Positions 1-13,200 of a stretch of 44,547 bases of DNA are shown here, piece after piece. Source of the stretch: Mesostigma viride. Lineage: Eukaryota > Streptophyta > Mesostigmatophyceae > Mesostigmatales > Mesostigmataceae. Under the pieces are notes generated by a model. That model was not told the DNA's origin. It saw only the letters and a list, made by a program, of their open reading frames with translations, and did no database searches. The number at the start of each line of letters is the position of its first letter. Within the stretch, counting starts at the first letter, position 1. The translations under genes were made by a program, and so were the position numbers. Location: the NCBI GenBank assembly GCA_009746045.1, contig RPFO01000003.1, positions 1,494,969-1,539,515 of the forward strand, in the 5' to 3' direction.

Positions 1-34
1 GAAGGGAGAAATGAACATAGGGAAAAGGAGATTT

Positions 35-141
35 GGGGGGGAGGGGGGGGGGGGGAGGGGGGGGGGGGGGGAGGGGGGGGGGGGGAGGGGGGGGGGGGGG
101 GGAGGGGGGGGGAGGGGGGGGGGGAGGGGGGGGAGGGGGGG

Positions 142-180
<39 letters not shown>

Positions 181-274
181 GGGGGGGGGGGGGGGGAGGG
201 GGGGGGGGGGGGGGAGGGGGGGGAGGGGGGGGGAGGGGGGGGGGGAGGGGGGGGGGCAGGAGGGAGAGGAAAGG
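35..274. repeat. Poly-G/A purine tract
   Basis: Bases 35-256 are only G and A, mostly G runs of 5 to over 30; purine-rich to 274. It lies upstream of the first visible exon and is probably intronic. Gly-rich frames across it are not genes. Bases 275-508 show only a pyrimidine-rich lead into the acceptor. Confidence 0.95.
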
Positions 275-508
275 GATAATGGACAAGGAGAAGGATGAGC
301 AAGAAGAAGATGGAACTGTTCAGACCTTGCTGTCTTCATTTGTGTCATTTTGGCCCGCATCGCCCTTCAATCTGCAGTTTTTGTATTTCTCGGTTCCTTC
401 TTGTTTCCATCCCTCTATGATTTATTTCCTGCATCCCACACCGCTTTAACATGTCTTTCTTTCATTCCTTGTTGACCGTCGTTTGCGACCGTGTGTGGCC
501 ACGCGCAG

Positions 509-1265
509 GCCTGCTGCCACCCACGCTCTCTTCCCTGTCCTATCTGGAGGAGCTCACGCTCTCCCTCAACAACCTGGTGGGCACCATCCCCGGCATCTAC
601 GGCAACCTGGCCTCCCTGACGGCACTCGAGGTCTTTGCCAACGAGGGGCTGGAGGGCTGCATCCCATCCTTCCCCTCCCTCAACGTATCCGCGATCGACA
701 TCAAGGGGACCAACCTCACGGGCCCCTGTACGGATGACGTCGTGCCCCCTGCGTTTGTGTGCCCGCCACCGACCACGCTGCCCATCGACGCCGAGCTATT
801 CACGGTCGAGTGCGGCGTGCTCCCGGCGCCAATCCAAGGGGTCGAGCCGCTGGTCGTCGACCCTTGCCCCGCCAACGTGCGCGCGTTCCTGACCCCGAAT
901 GTGACGGATGCCAGCGGCGAGATCTCTGTGACGTTCTTCCCGACGACGTTCCTCAAGGGCGTGCGCACGACAGTGATCTGGGACGCGCAAGATGGCCGGG
1001 GGAACCGAGCCACGTGCGAGAGCGCGCTGACGCTTGTCACGCAGCTGGAGCTCGTTGCGATCGAGGTGACCCAGTCGGTCCAGGACTGGAACCACACCGT
1101 CCCGCTGGTGGCGAAGAAGGCCACCATGGTGCGCGCTTTTGTCCAGCTGCCGGACAGCGACGACCGCAACGTCACGGTCGACACCGCGCCGCTGTTGGAC
1201 GGGTACCTGCGGGGCGTCCGCAATGGCGTGGTGCTGGGGAATATCGCCAAGGTCAACGTGGAGGG
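509..1265 (+). CDS. Exon 1 visible: LRRs, HYR-like domain, start of VTQ domain
   Basis: Acceptor CGCGCAG at 502-508; donor GTGAGT at 1266. The exon opens in the middle of a plant-type leucine-rich repeat (LSSLSYLEELTLSLNNLVG, then a second repeat around NLASLTALEVF), so at least one upstream exon must exist outside the window. A Cys-rich segment follows with the HYR hallmark of a VIWDAQDGRGNRATC-like end (about 970-1020). From about 1047 comes LVAIEVTQSVQDWNHTVPLV, which resembles the VTQ-type segment that precedes metzincin-like domains in large bacterial surface proteins. The exon ends in phase 2. Confidence 0.85.
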
Positions 1266-4200
1266 GTGAGTGCTGACTAAGTAGCTTTGCAGGGCAAGTC
1301 CTGCCTAAAGTATTTGGATGCTTCTTCTCTAGAATAGCCTCGCACGGCAACCCCACGGCAACCCCTGTATGCCGTGGTTGGGTGGGTCCCGCATCTCTCG
1401 GTCTCGACTATAGCCTCGCACGGCAACCCCACGGCAACCCCTGTATGCCGTGGTTGGGTGGGTCCCGCATCTCTCGGTCTCGACTATAGCCTCGCAAGGC
1501 AACCGCCATTACGCTTTTCTAGTCGGCGCTAGCCTCGCAAGGCAGCGCACGCGGTCGCTTTCCATGCTCACGAGGAGGAGAGGATTTCCTGGTTTCTTAC
1601 GTATGCATCTGGCCTTTGGTGGTGGGCGCTGGCCTGTTGGTGGGCGCTGGCCTGCTGGTGGGCGCTGGCCTGATGGTGGGCGCTGGCCTGTTGGTGGGCG
1701 CTGGCCTGTTGGTGGGCGCTGGCCTGTTGGTGGGCGCTGGCCTGTTGGTGGGCGCTGGCCTGTTGGTGGGCGCTGGCCTGGTGGTGGGTGCTGGCCTGAT
1801 GGTGGGCGCTGGCCTGGTGGTGGGCGCTGGCCTGGTGGTGGGCGCTGGCCTGTTGGAGGGCGGATGCCGGGGCCGATCGCTGGATGGAGCCGTGTGGCTC
1901 TGACCGGTGGCTTGCCGTGCATTGGGCATCACTGCAGGAGGTTTTATTTGCAATATTGTTATACTAGGAGTATGATCTTGGTGTGCCAGTATATGTTGGT
2001 GGATGGCCCATGGTGGTTGCAGTTGGGTGCTTTGGGTACTTGAGACTTCTGGACAGAAGACTCTGTAGGAATGCAACCGCTGATGGGGATGCACAGTGCA
2101 TTGCGGGAGGTTGAGTGCTAGGAGGCGTGTAGCTAGGTTTGGCATTGATGAGATCCATCTCGTTGAGCCGTCAGTTCATAGGATCAATCCCTGGTCTTTT
2201 CTTGTCTTGAAGACTGGAGCCCGACTGGTGCATCAATCGGGTGCCCACGGCATGCACCTATTGATTGCTGCCGCGGGGCTCCCTGCTTCCCTTGCATTGC
2301 CACCTGCGCGCAGATCATCACTCACCTGGCACACCTGTGCATGACATGCACATCTCTTTCCCCTCTATGGCTCTACTCCCTCATTCTGTCCCTGTTGCCC
2401 CCTTATTCTGGCACCCCGCCAGAGCCATCATCATCACCAAGTATATCCGCGCCGGGCGCGCCTACATCCGCGGCTCGTTCAACTTCCTGATGCCCGAAGC
2501 ATGGGTGGCTCCCGGGACGCTGCAAGTGTGCTATGTCCCTATTCCCACGCATGACTTCCCAGATATCAGCCCCGTGGCATGCCTCGAGCAGGATAATGTG
2601 AGTGCCCACGCAACTAGGGCAGGGCTAGGGTATCCTGTCCCTACCGTCTGTCACAGACTAGAACGCTTTTCTGTAACCTCATGAAGTGTTTTCTTAAGAA
2701 AAAATACAAATTATGAGTATCGTTGCGCAGTGGCCTTTGATTGCGTACGAAGGCATGGTGAGGTCCACCCTTGGCTTCGCTTCTATTTCATAAAAAGAAA
2801 TACCATCGGGATTGTTTATGCCATGGCTACTTGTGGTTTATTTTGTTCCTGCATCGTGTGCTTGCAACGTATCCACACCCTGTGCTTTGCTACCCGCTCC
2901 CGGGCAAAAACCCCTGCAGGATGGCGACTGCTGTATCTCGGTGACTTTCAGATCGGTGTCCAAGCCCTACCTCCGTTTCATCCGGGTGAGCATGAATGGT
3001 ATCCATTACAGTGACCACTACAGTGACCACTACGTGTTGCCAGCAATAAGTTGATCGAGTGTTCATGGATTATCGACGTGTACCGCATTGTATTCCTGTT
3101 GGTATTCTATATATATACTACATATTTGTGCACATTCACGGGGATAGAAAGTAGCGAAGCTCGCGGCAGTGGCGTATCTGTCACAACCAAGATGACGCAT
3201 GGACAAATTCTGTGATAACAAAGTAAAGGCATGCGTGCGTTGCAGACATGCACTGGGGAATGTACGCTGGGACAAGTGTCCTGCTTCGCACAACGCTAAT
3301 GTTCTGTACTTGGAAACTCACTGCTTGGCTAGCGCTTGTGGACTTGCGGTGTTGGCTTGCTGTTATGCCCTCTAGACCTGTAAGCCTGGTAGAGCTGACC
3401 AGGGTTTCAGGGAGGCAAGGGGAATTGGTTGGGATACTGGAAGGAGGGGGGGGCGGGGGGCGGAAGGAGGGGGGGGGGAGACAACATGTCAAACAGTGTG
3501 GGACTCAAACAATAGTGGAGATGAATGGCCTCTCCGTTGCAGCTGTCTTGCGCTTCGCACGCGACCATATTGCAGGCTAGGTTTACATTCGCGCAGCCTA
3601 TAATGATAATCATTATAATGGTAATAATTTTTCAAAAGTTAAGTAGTTGATCTGATGGACTTTCACGCTTCCTATGTCGCTCTCCATGCCTGCGCTCCCG
3701 CCCGCCGCTCTCTTCACACGCCCCACAAAAATGTCCCCGCCTTTGTGCCCGCCGCTGTCCCTCTGGGGTCCCGCCTTTGTGCCTGCCCACTCTCTTTGTC
3801 TGTCCCCACCTTTGTGCCCACCCGCTCTCTTGGCATGCCCCCACCCACTTCCCTGCCCACTCTCCTAAATCCGCATCCCGGCCCAAGTCCCTCTTTCTGT
3901 ATGTTGCCCCATCTGCTCGCCCACCTGCTCCGCCCATGCTTCCCCACCATCTGATTATTAAATGATTATTAATCACTTATTGTATTCAATCAAATGCTGG
4001 TCTTCTTGGGAGCTTAGTGATCTTAAAATATATATATATATATTTAATTCCATCTCCCGCAGGTCCGTTACCGCGACGAGAACAACGTGCTGCGCGAGGT
4101 CAGCGACCAGGTGCTCCGTGAGCAGTGGCGCCGCTTCCGCTCGATGCTGCCCATCCCCGCAGACTCACTCGTCGACTTCCGCCAGTTTGACTTTGTCTAC

Positions 4201-7200
4201 GCGTCGCGCCCGCCGCTGCGCGTGGTCAATAACGCTCTCGACGCCACGCGTATCATCGACAACCTCCCCCAGCGCTGCTGGTACATCGGCGTGCTCAAAG
4301 GTATGCCCCGTGCAGGCAGGCCTTTGAAGACAGCGTGTTCAATCAGTGAGAGGCCTGGATGTGCGGTTGTTACGATACAACGGCGTGCCCAGTATCCGAT
4401 GCCCATGATTCCACCGTGTGATTGGGTGGTTGCATGCAGGTGTCAGCATACATTCTGATCAGGGTGTCGACGGGTCGCGTCGGCGTGCTCAAAATGTTCT
4501 GTACAGAAGGGATTGCAGGATTTGCTCGAGGGGTTGCCGTGTGCATCTGTGTCTGCGTGTTTAGCCTGTATAACGTTGTGGTAAATCGTGGTTTATATGG
4601 TTGTTTAGCTTGTATAATGTGGTGGTATATTGTTTGGCTAAATACGTCAGCATGCTTACGGGCATACATGGTAGAAGCTGGCCCACTGAAAGAAAGTGTC
4701 CAGGGTATCTGTTGGGTACGTCGGCGTGCTGGAAGGTACATATGGTAGCAATGCACGAATTCACTTTGTTAAACCCCTGAACACAAAGGCGTTGGTTCCC
4801 TGGCTGTGCAGCCGTCCTTTGGCCGTCCTGTCCTTGTTCGCCATTGCACGGCACTCTTATGGCTTGCGTTAGGGTACAGCAGGTGTGTTGAGACAAGAGC
4901 CCGCTTGCTACTTTATACAAGACTAGAGCATCCTGCCTTCATAAATAGAGACTGGAACACATGGTCTGCCTGTCACCTGCCATATGTCTCTAAAGCCCGT
5001 CCATCCAAGCAAAAGCGCGAGCTAACTCTACGTGCCATGGGTCACTGTAGCTGGCCGATTAAGACACATCTTCACGCGGCAAGGGCTGTGTTCCTCTTAT
5101 GGTCGAGCTGGCAACACGGCGGCTCTGCTAAAGCGCGCTTCGATGTGGCCTCACACTTGCCCCCTGGCTTCTTTGCCTGCTTGCACCCTTTCTTGCCTGC
5201 CTGCTTGTTTGCCTGCTTGCTTGCTTGCTCCCTTTCTTGCGTGCTTGTTTGCCTGCTTACTTGCCCACTTTTGTTTGCTTGCCTGCTTGCATGGTTGTGT
5301 GCGCAGGCATGGGCGGCGGGCTGGCGGAGCTCGGCGGCGAGACGGCCGCGTACTACGCGGGGTCGGCAGAGAACTCGTACTCGTGCGGGTACGCCTGTCA
5401 CTCACCACCGCATGTTAACACACGCCTGTTTCGTTCACTGCCAGGGTTTAGGCACATGCATTAGCGGTTGGGCTGCCTGCTTGCTTGTTTGGCTGTTTAT
5501 TTGTCTGCTTATTGGCTGCTTTGTCGGGTGGTCAAGGATGGTCAGGAAGGAGTGGGCGCAATGGCTTTATGGGCGCAATGGCTTTAATGCAAAAGGGGGG
5601 GGGGGGGAGAGAAGGGCACTATGCTCTTTTTGTGTGTGTGTGTGTGGTGGGGGTGGGGGGGGGGGGGGATAACACCACGGGGGTGGAGACAAGGCTTGTT
5701 TGCATGAGAGTATGTAGGCGGTCAAATTGTTATTTTGTAATTACCGCGGGATTTGGCCTTTTGGCCTGAGGTGCTTTCCTACTCCTGAGTCCCCAAGCAC
5801 ATGTAATGGTTGGGAGCACGAGTTTAATCAATTAATTAATTAATGTAATGGCTGCCAGCCTTGCATAAGCCTTCCGGTGCGCGGGCATGTCTTTCCTGCC
5901 CACCCCGTCAGTCAGAGATAGACACGTCTAATCTCACAACCTGGCTTGTAAGCATGCACTGGCATGCAGTGCTTTTTTTTGCTGTGCCCCTTTTGCTTAG
6001 TGCCCCTTTTTGCTGTGCCCCTTCCGCTTAGTTACCTTTTTCCCTCAGTCTTTGGTCTCATGTTGCAGCCAGTGAGTATAGCCCCTCTTTCTGTCTCTAA
6101 TCATATTCTTCTATTTGCCACAGCCGCGTGTCTTTGTTTTGGGTGCCCACCAATGCGGTGCATCCCCGCTAATCCTTCTGCAGCGGCAGTTGCCTGAACC
6201 ATCCCCCCAAACCACCGTAACAACCAAACAAAAACCTAGTTTCAAACGAGATCCATTCTTCTCCTGCTCGCTATGGTATTTTTCTGCCGTGTGGGTCGCC
6301 ATGCCCCCCCCCCCCCTTCCCCTCCCTCTCTCCCCCCCTCTCCCCCCCCCCCCCCCTCTTCAATCCCCCACAGCTATGAGCGTAACCGTGGGATTCACGA
6401 GTTCCTGCACAACATGGGCATCGAGCACATCCGCCAAGGTAAAGCGTTGATGGCTGTAGATCTGGTTGATTAGATAGGCATGTAATAGGCTCGAAGATGG
6501 GGGCCTGCCCTTGTTCAAGCAAAGATTCAAAATGAATTGCGCTAAAATGTTAACGAAAGGCCTACAAGGTGTGTGGCCTTTTTCTTTCTGGTTATAAGGC
6601 AGGCAGGAAGGTGTGCTTCACGTGAATTTCTTTCGTCCCCCCAATGCGTGATTGAAATGGTGGAAGGCGCCCACACTATGAGCTTGAGAGTGTGTCAATG
6701 CCGAGACATAATCCTATGAAACAGATCATCGCATGAAGGGGGGGATGGGAAGGGAGGGACCAGCTTCTTACATTGCTGCAATTCTATTAGTTGCCATGTA
6801 CTAGTATCTAGTGTTCGGCCTTCAATGCTACTGATCTGAACTTTAGAGCCACTGCATGAGGTAGAATGGCCACACGGTGCTCGGTACGGTACGAACTTCA
6901 AAAGAAGAATGTGCACATTCAGTGCATTTTACATGCAGAAATCATGTGTACGTGCCTGGTCATGTCGTCTATTTGTTCGTGTTCGTGTCTATGACGTGGG
7001 TGCCTATCGAGCGTGGGTTCATGTTGAAATGTTTGGAAGGCAACCACTTTAGCTGGGTTCCAAGCCCCTAGTCCTGCCCTGCCTTACCCTACGCAGTCCA
7101 TGAATGGACGCCGCCGCATCAAGATATCCCATGTATTGTGTGTGTATGCCCGCTGGCCACGCTGCAGGCACGGTGACGGCGTGCAGTACGGTCCCCAACA

Positions 7201-10200
7201 CAGACCCGACCGTGTACCCCTTCCTGGAGGCACTGGACAGTGACGGCCTTGTCGTCCGGCCCACCCTGGGCCCCCTGGGGAACCCCCTGACCGAGGTCTT
7301 TGGCACTGACCCCCAGCTGGCGGCCACGGGCGCGCCCTCGGTGCTGGCGTTCATGTCGCCGCGCGTCGTGTTTGCGCTCATGAGCTACTGCCAACCGCTC
7401 AATTTCTTCGGCTGCCAGGCGCGCTGGATTGACCGCGACACATATGACAAGGTGAGGAAGGATGCGTGCTAATCGGGGGTGGGGGGTGGGGGGTGGGGGG
7501 TGGGGGGTGGGGTGGGGGGTGGGGTGGGGGGGGGGGTGAGGGGTGGGGGGTGGGGGGTGGGGGGTGGGGGGGGGGGGGGGGGGGGGTGGGGTGGGGTGGG
7601 GGGTGGGGGTGGGGGGGGGTGGGGGGTGGGGGTGGGGGTGGGGGTGGGGGGGGGGGCGGGGGGCGGGGGGACAGTTCCGGTTCCGTTCCGCCATTTCGGC
7701 GGGTTAGCCTTCGTTCCGTTCCGCCTCCGTTCCACCATCCCAAAACCCGATTCCGCACAACCCTGGTGTTTACTAGGGAGGTAATGGGGTGGTGTGGTAG
7801 GGAGGGAGCATAGGGATGTGAAAGGAGGTGGAGAGGGGGGAAGGGGAGCTAAGGTAGAGTTAAGAGACAGCCTGTTTGTGTAGAGAGAGCAACTGCGGAA
7901 GGGAAGTTTCAAGCTTGGTGCGTTTACTAAGTGGCGTACTGACGCCCCCTGGTATGCAGGTATTATATGGGCGTCTTGATTTCTTTGGTCACTTGGCTTC
8001 TAATCACTTTTTTATCGAAAGGACTAGAGGGAAATGTTCCAATCTTGACTAGCCGGTTGCATTGAGTTGCTGATTCCTCTGTTGTGAGTATCCCGCCACA
8101 GCACAAACTATCGCTCATGCTTTTCTTTGCAATTCCCTTCTGAGTTTCGGTGTTTTATGATGTTTTATGATGTTTTAGAATGTCCAATACCGTGTACATA
8201 ACATATCTCACATGTCATTATCGGGGGGAGAAAACCACATTGATGAAGTAATTATTATGTGCCTCCCCTGGGAGGTATTGGAGCGCATTTAAACGTCCCC
8301 ACGAAGCTCCTATATACCAAGTGGGGCGTTGAGGGCTTATGGACGATGCTTTTACTACTGAAGTGCGTGTCCCTGCCACATCCCGAGCCTCGTAACATAT
8401 GCCATTGTGTCGCACTACTCTTACATGCACTCGTGAATGGCAACGCTATTGCAAGCCAACCCCCCCTAAGGGGGGTTTGGCTTGCGAGGCGCTAGCTACA
8501 GGGCAAGCAACCCCTGGATACAGGATCAGGAGCAATCGTGAGAACGGGGGGCGCACGATGCTCTGACCAAGTTGTAAGGGGTGGGGCCTGGCCATCTTGT
8601 TTGCAGCATATGCGGCATTGCATTTTTTTTCGCTTTGTCCGCATTTTTTCTTTCTCATCAGTGCTCGTCGTCATGGTACCTCACCAAAATGTTCACTGCC
8701 TCGTCATGATTCATGCTGGCGCTCAAATACCCACGGCTGGTGCTCGCAATCATTAATGTGGTCGCTGCATGGCACTACTTCATGGTCTTGCAACATGAAC
8801 ACATAAAATATATATAAAGACTAAGACCATGCGACATGATCATCGGTGCGCGCGGTCCCTTTGCCTTGTCCATGTGTTCACTATTTGTGTGCACTGCATG
8901 GTCTTACTGCATGGTCGTACTGCATGGTCTTGCTACGTGGTCATCGGTGCTCTCAGGTGCTCCAAGAGATTGACGCCAGGGCCCCCGCAGGCCCCCAGGC
9001 GATTGGCGCTGACACGCCCGCCGACATCTCCATGTTCCGCGGCAGCATCGAGTTTGACGGCACCGACTACAACGTGGTGCTGGGGCCGCTGCTGCAGGTA
9101 CTGTTAACATTTATAATAGTGATAGGTAGATATTAGTTATTACTTAACATTTATAGTACTGATAGGTAGATATTCATTATTACAAGTCCTTGTTCCGCAG
9201 CAGGATTAAGTTCGAATGGCACCAACTACAAGGTGGCATTGTGGTGCATGGTGTGAAAGGAGGGGTAGATGAGCCCCGAGTGGATTCATGAGCCCACAGC
9301 TATTTGTTGTTATTCGTTGAATGATTTGTTTTGCATGCATGTACTACACTCCTACTCCCGATCTCAAGATAAGGGTACATCCAAGCTAGCCCTGTTAAGT
9401 ATAACCTCAGCTGTATTGTATTACTAGTGGTTGCTGCTACTGCCAGTAGAGGGGGGAAATGACCCTCGTTATCTAAAGGCTGGTAAGCTTAGAAGTCAAG
9501 TGTGGGAATGTAAAATCCTTTACAGGTGTAATGCCGGCTTTTCTCACAATCCACGGGCTCCTCGCTCTTCTGGCGTTCCCCCCCCCCCCCCCCCCTTCCC
9601 CCTCCTCCCCACCCACCCACCCTCCCCATGCCTTTTCCATCGGCTCTGATGACATCACCCCCCTGGCCCCCCATCCGAACTTGTTTGCAGGTGTGCACCA
9701 CGTCGGCCTCGACAGGCAAGGACGTCGGGACGGAGAGCCCCTTCAGCCTCCAGGTGATCAAGGACGGGAGCACGGTGCAGGACACGCCCATCAAGACAAG
9801 CCAGGCGACAGCGGATCTGATCGAGTGCACCGACAGCAGCAATCCCAACTGCGCGACCGTTGGCGCGTCCGACGTGTTTGGTTCTTTCTCTCAGGACGGC
9901 GAGTTCCCCGCCGGAGATGAACCAGGTTGCGCCTTCTGCTTCGCGTCGTTCGACTACTTTCCCAGCTTCTCGTTTGACTTCCTGCCGACGTATTCCTTTG
10001 ATGCGTTCCCTATCTTCTCGTTCGACTTCCTGCCCACCTTCTCCTTTGACGGTTACCCATTCATCTCGTTCGACAACGCGAGCTACATGCTGTTCGATGG
10101 CTTCCCATTCTTCGGGTTCGACGAGGCGGGATTGCCCAAGAGGGATTCGGCCGTGCCCCAAGGGACGTTCGTCTCTTCTGACTTTGGAGGGTTCTTCGAG

Positions 10201-13200
10201 GAGGTCGCTGGCAACTTCTCAGACTTTGACGGCGTCTCGTCAGGTGTTGCAGGCGCCAGTGTCCAGCGGTTTGACTTCCAACTCGCGCGGGAATCGGTCC
10301 TACCGGACGCGAGCCAGCAGGTCGGTGGGGCCGGCAACGACTACTCGGTCCAGTTCACCTTCGAGTTTGAACTGCAGCAGATCGTCATTGCCATGTTTGA
10401 TCTCTCCGCAAACGCGCCGACCATTGCCAACCTGGTCAAGACGCCCGCCGGCGCCATTGTGGGGGAGACTGAGGTGAGCGGGGGGAGGGTTCCAACCCTG
10501 AGGAGTTAGGGTTTAGGGTTGAGGAGGGGGGGGGAAACGGGGGAAAAAGGGGGGGGGGGGGGGGGGGGGATTGGGGGGGTGCGGTTGTGTTATGGTTTAG
10601 GGTTATGAATTTAATAGGGTTATGCTGGTATTTTTATCATCAATCGCGGTGCCTCGGTTGAGAGGCCGTGTAACCCCAGCTTCACGAAACCACTTCCTTT
10701 GCTCCGCTCTTTGGATACCGCGACGACCCTAGAGGCTGATGAGAATAAAGAGACACCGATTGATGAGACACGCAAGCGTTGACCTGAACCCACTTTGGCC
10801 TTTTTTGTTCTTGTCTTCTGTCTTTGCCGCCCTCATCCCTGCGCGCTTCCCCCCCATCCCTTCCCCTCCCCCCAACCTCCCCCCCTGGGCGCTCCCACCC
10901 GCCAGGTTGAGCTGTGCTTTGACATCTCAGACGCGGACGGCGGGAACACTACGCTGTTCAGCACGATCCAGTACTGCCCTGACTACGACGGCACGCTGTG
11001 CTCGTGCGAGGTGTTCACGCTGGACTATGTGGATGCCGTCGTGGCCAACAACGCCATCGCCCGCACCGTCTGCATCACGTACGAGAAGAAGAAGCTCAAG
11101 GCGTCGTCGTCCGCGGTGTTCCGCGTGTATGTATCGGACGGCCTGCGCACAGCAGACGCGCTCTCGGCGAACTTCACAGTCTCCAACAACCCGCCGGAGG
11201 TCGAGATTGTTTTTCCGACGGGAGGCACCAAGTCGGGCGTGGGCATCAACGAGGTCTTCCTGTCGGGTGCGTGGATGGCGAATGTCATGTCGTTGGCAAA
11301 TGGCAAAGGGATTGGGAAAAGAAACGTCCTGTGGACCCTGGGTGGATGGCAAATGGCGAAGGGATGGCAAATGGCAAAGGGATTGGGAAAAGAAACGTCC
11401 TGTGGACCCTGGGTGGATGGCAAATGGCGAAGGGATGGCAAATGGCAAAGAGATGGCGAATGCCGCTGGATGGGAGATCGCACACAGAAAGTTAGTGCAT
11501 GGGAAAGCTTCAGTGGATGGCAATGGACAAGCAGATTGCAAATGTCCTGTGGGGGACGGTGTCAACTGGATCGATGCGTATGGATTAGTGCTTGAATTCT
11601 TAATAAACTGTCGGATGCTTGCACTAAACCCCCTAGCCGATAAGTTTGATTTTCAGTTCAGTTGTGGATGGATGGTAGTGGAATCGATGGCATGGGAGGC
11701 TGACTCCAAGGTGGAAGGGTGGGAGTGGGGGGCGTCTTTGGGGGGGGGGACGAGACCAAGGGGTGCTCTCCTGTGTATCCTGGCCGAGGTACTAGAGGAC
11801 GAAACGGTGTTCGCAGGGATTCATTTGACAAGATTCATTTGACAAGAGAAGAGGGCAGAAGGGGAAGGGGTTGTCGAAGGGGGGAGAAGAGGACGTCTAG
11901 GCTAGGAAAGCGGGAAGTGATGGGATGCCGTCCTTGTTCAAGGCATGCTTGCAAATGCCCCTATTCCCTCCCAGGCCATCTTTTCTTTGGTTTCTGATCT
12001 ATATGTATGTGAATTATGAGCATACCTCTAATGCTGTGTTGTCCACAGCATGAGCCATTCTGCGTTCTGCCCCACCTGGCAGGCTGCAAACAGTGGCTGT
12101 CCTCGCCGTCTGTCTATCGATCGATCCCTCCCCCTCCCCCTCCCCCTCCCCCTCCCCTCCCCTCCCTCCCCCTCCCCCCCCTCCCCCCCTCCCCCCTCCC
12201 CCTCCCCCTCCCCCTCCCCCCCCCCCCCTCCCCCTCCCCTCCCCCTCCCCCCCCTCCCCTCCCCTCCCCCTCCCCCCCTCCCTCCCCCTCCCCCCCCCTC
12301 CCCCTCCCCCTCCCCCCCCCCCCCCCCTCCCCTCCCCCTCCCCCTCCCCCTCCCCTCCCTCCCCTCCCCCTCCCCTCCCCCCCCTCCCCCCCCCTCCCCC
12401 TCCCCCTCCCCCTCCCCCTCCCCCTCCCCTCCCCCTCCCCTCCCCCTCCCCTCCCCCCCTCCCCCTCCCTCCCCTCCCCCTCCCCCTCCCCGTCCGCGTC
12501 CGCGTCTGCGTCTACGTCTACGTGTCTCTCTCTGAAAATCTTTATCAGCAGTCACACTAATCCACTGTCAGAGACACCCAATGCTGCCGCTTGTGAAACT
12601 TTTGTGCTTGCGCACGCGTCGCGCAGGCTCCGCATACGACCTGGAGGATGGCCCACTGAGCGCCACGTGCGAGTGGTTCGAGGCGACCAACCCCAGCGTC
12701 CCGGTGGGTTGCTCGATGATGCTAGTAGCTCTTGAAATGCTTGGTGCTGGCTTTCTTTTAAGGGGTTTTCATGTGCCATTATATGAAAAGCCATTGCATC
12801 TTATGAAGTCTTTGTTTTTTTGAACTTGCGCTGTTCTTAGCTATTTCGTGTCCTGTGGGGTTTTTAGCTTTCTGTAATCCTCTGCGGCTCCTAGCTTTGG
12901 GGTCCCTGCTTGTTTATCTGTGTGTTTTCTTATTTAGCTTTCGTTGGGGTTGGGAGGGGCCGTTTCCCTGCATATACCTGTCGACAGCATTTAGTTTGCT
13001 ATTTGTTGTTCGACTGACGCGATATACATGCGTGTTGTGTTTACAGCTGCTCTCACTTCCGTAACAGCAGTACCTCATTCTCAACATCAGTACAGTACCA
13101 ATATAGTATAGCTTTGCATGGCTCGAAGTGCATCTTGGGCTGCTCATGCCGTGCATGCCGCTGGGTGGACGATTGGGCCAAGAGGGCCGTGAGATCATCA

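Larger units (their letters stand above)
1266..2422 (+). other. Intron with two tandem repeats
   Basis: This 1,157-bp intron holds a 76-bp tandem duplication at 1335-1502 and an 18-bp minisatellite at 1611-1864. The open frames across the minisatellite are by-products of an 18-bp period without stops. No other feature is visible in 1870-2422. Confidence 0.8.
7452..8956 (+). other. Intron, 1,505 bp, with poly-G tract and hairpin
   Basis: Contains a G-rich tract at 7475-7670, degenerate GTTCCG repeats at about 7672-7735 and a strong hairpin at 8451-8485. The rest shows no gene. Confidence 0.75.
11267..12626 (+). other. Intron, 1,360 bp, with 71-bp duplication and a 370-bp C-rich tract
   Basis: Holds the 71-bp repeat at 11294-11455 and the long pyrimidine tract at 12121-12492. 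The acceptor TCGCGCAG is 134 bp past the end of the tract. Confidence 0.8.

Noticed and set aside
11-449. Gly-rich open frames
   Set aside because: Translations of a poly-G/A simple repeat.
451-510. ATG at 451 as the start of the first exon, with a short hydrophobic leader
   Set aside because: The frame is open, but 509 follows a good acceptor (CGCGCAG) and the protein begins in the middle of an LRR, so an upstream exon is more likely. A start here cannot be fully excluded.
1450-2145. Frames with VGGRWP, VGAGLL or RPAPTN repeats
   Set aside because: By-products of an 18-bp intronic minisatellite.
12016-12735. Pro/Leu/Ser-rich and Gly/Glu-rich frames
   Set aside because: Translations of the CCCCCT tract in an intron; the true exon 11 lies at the end of one of them.
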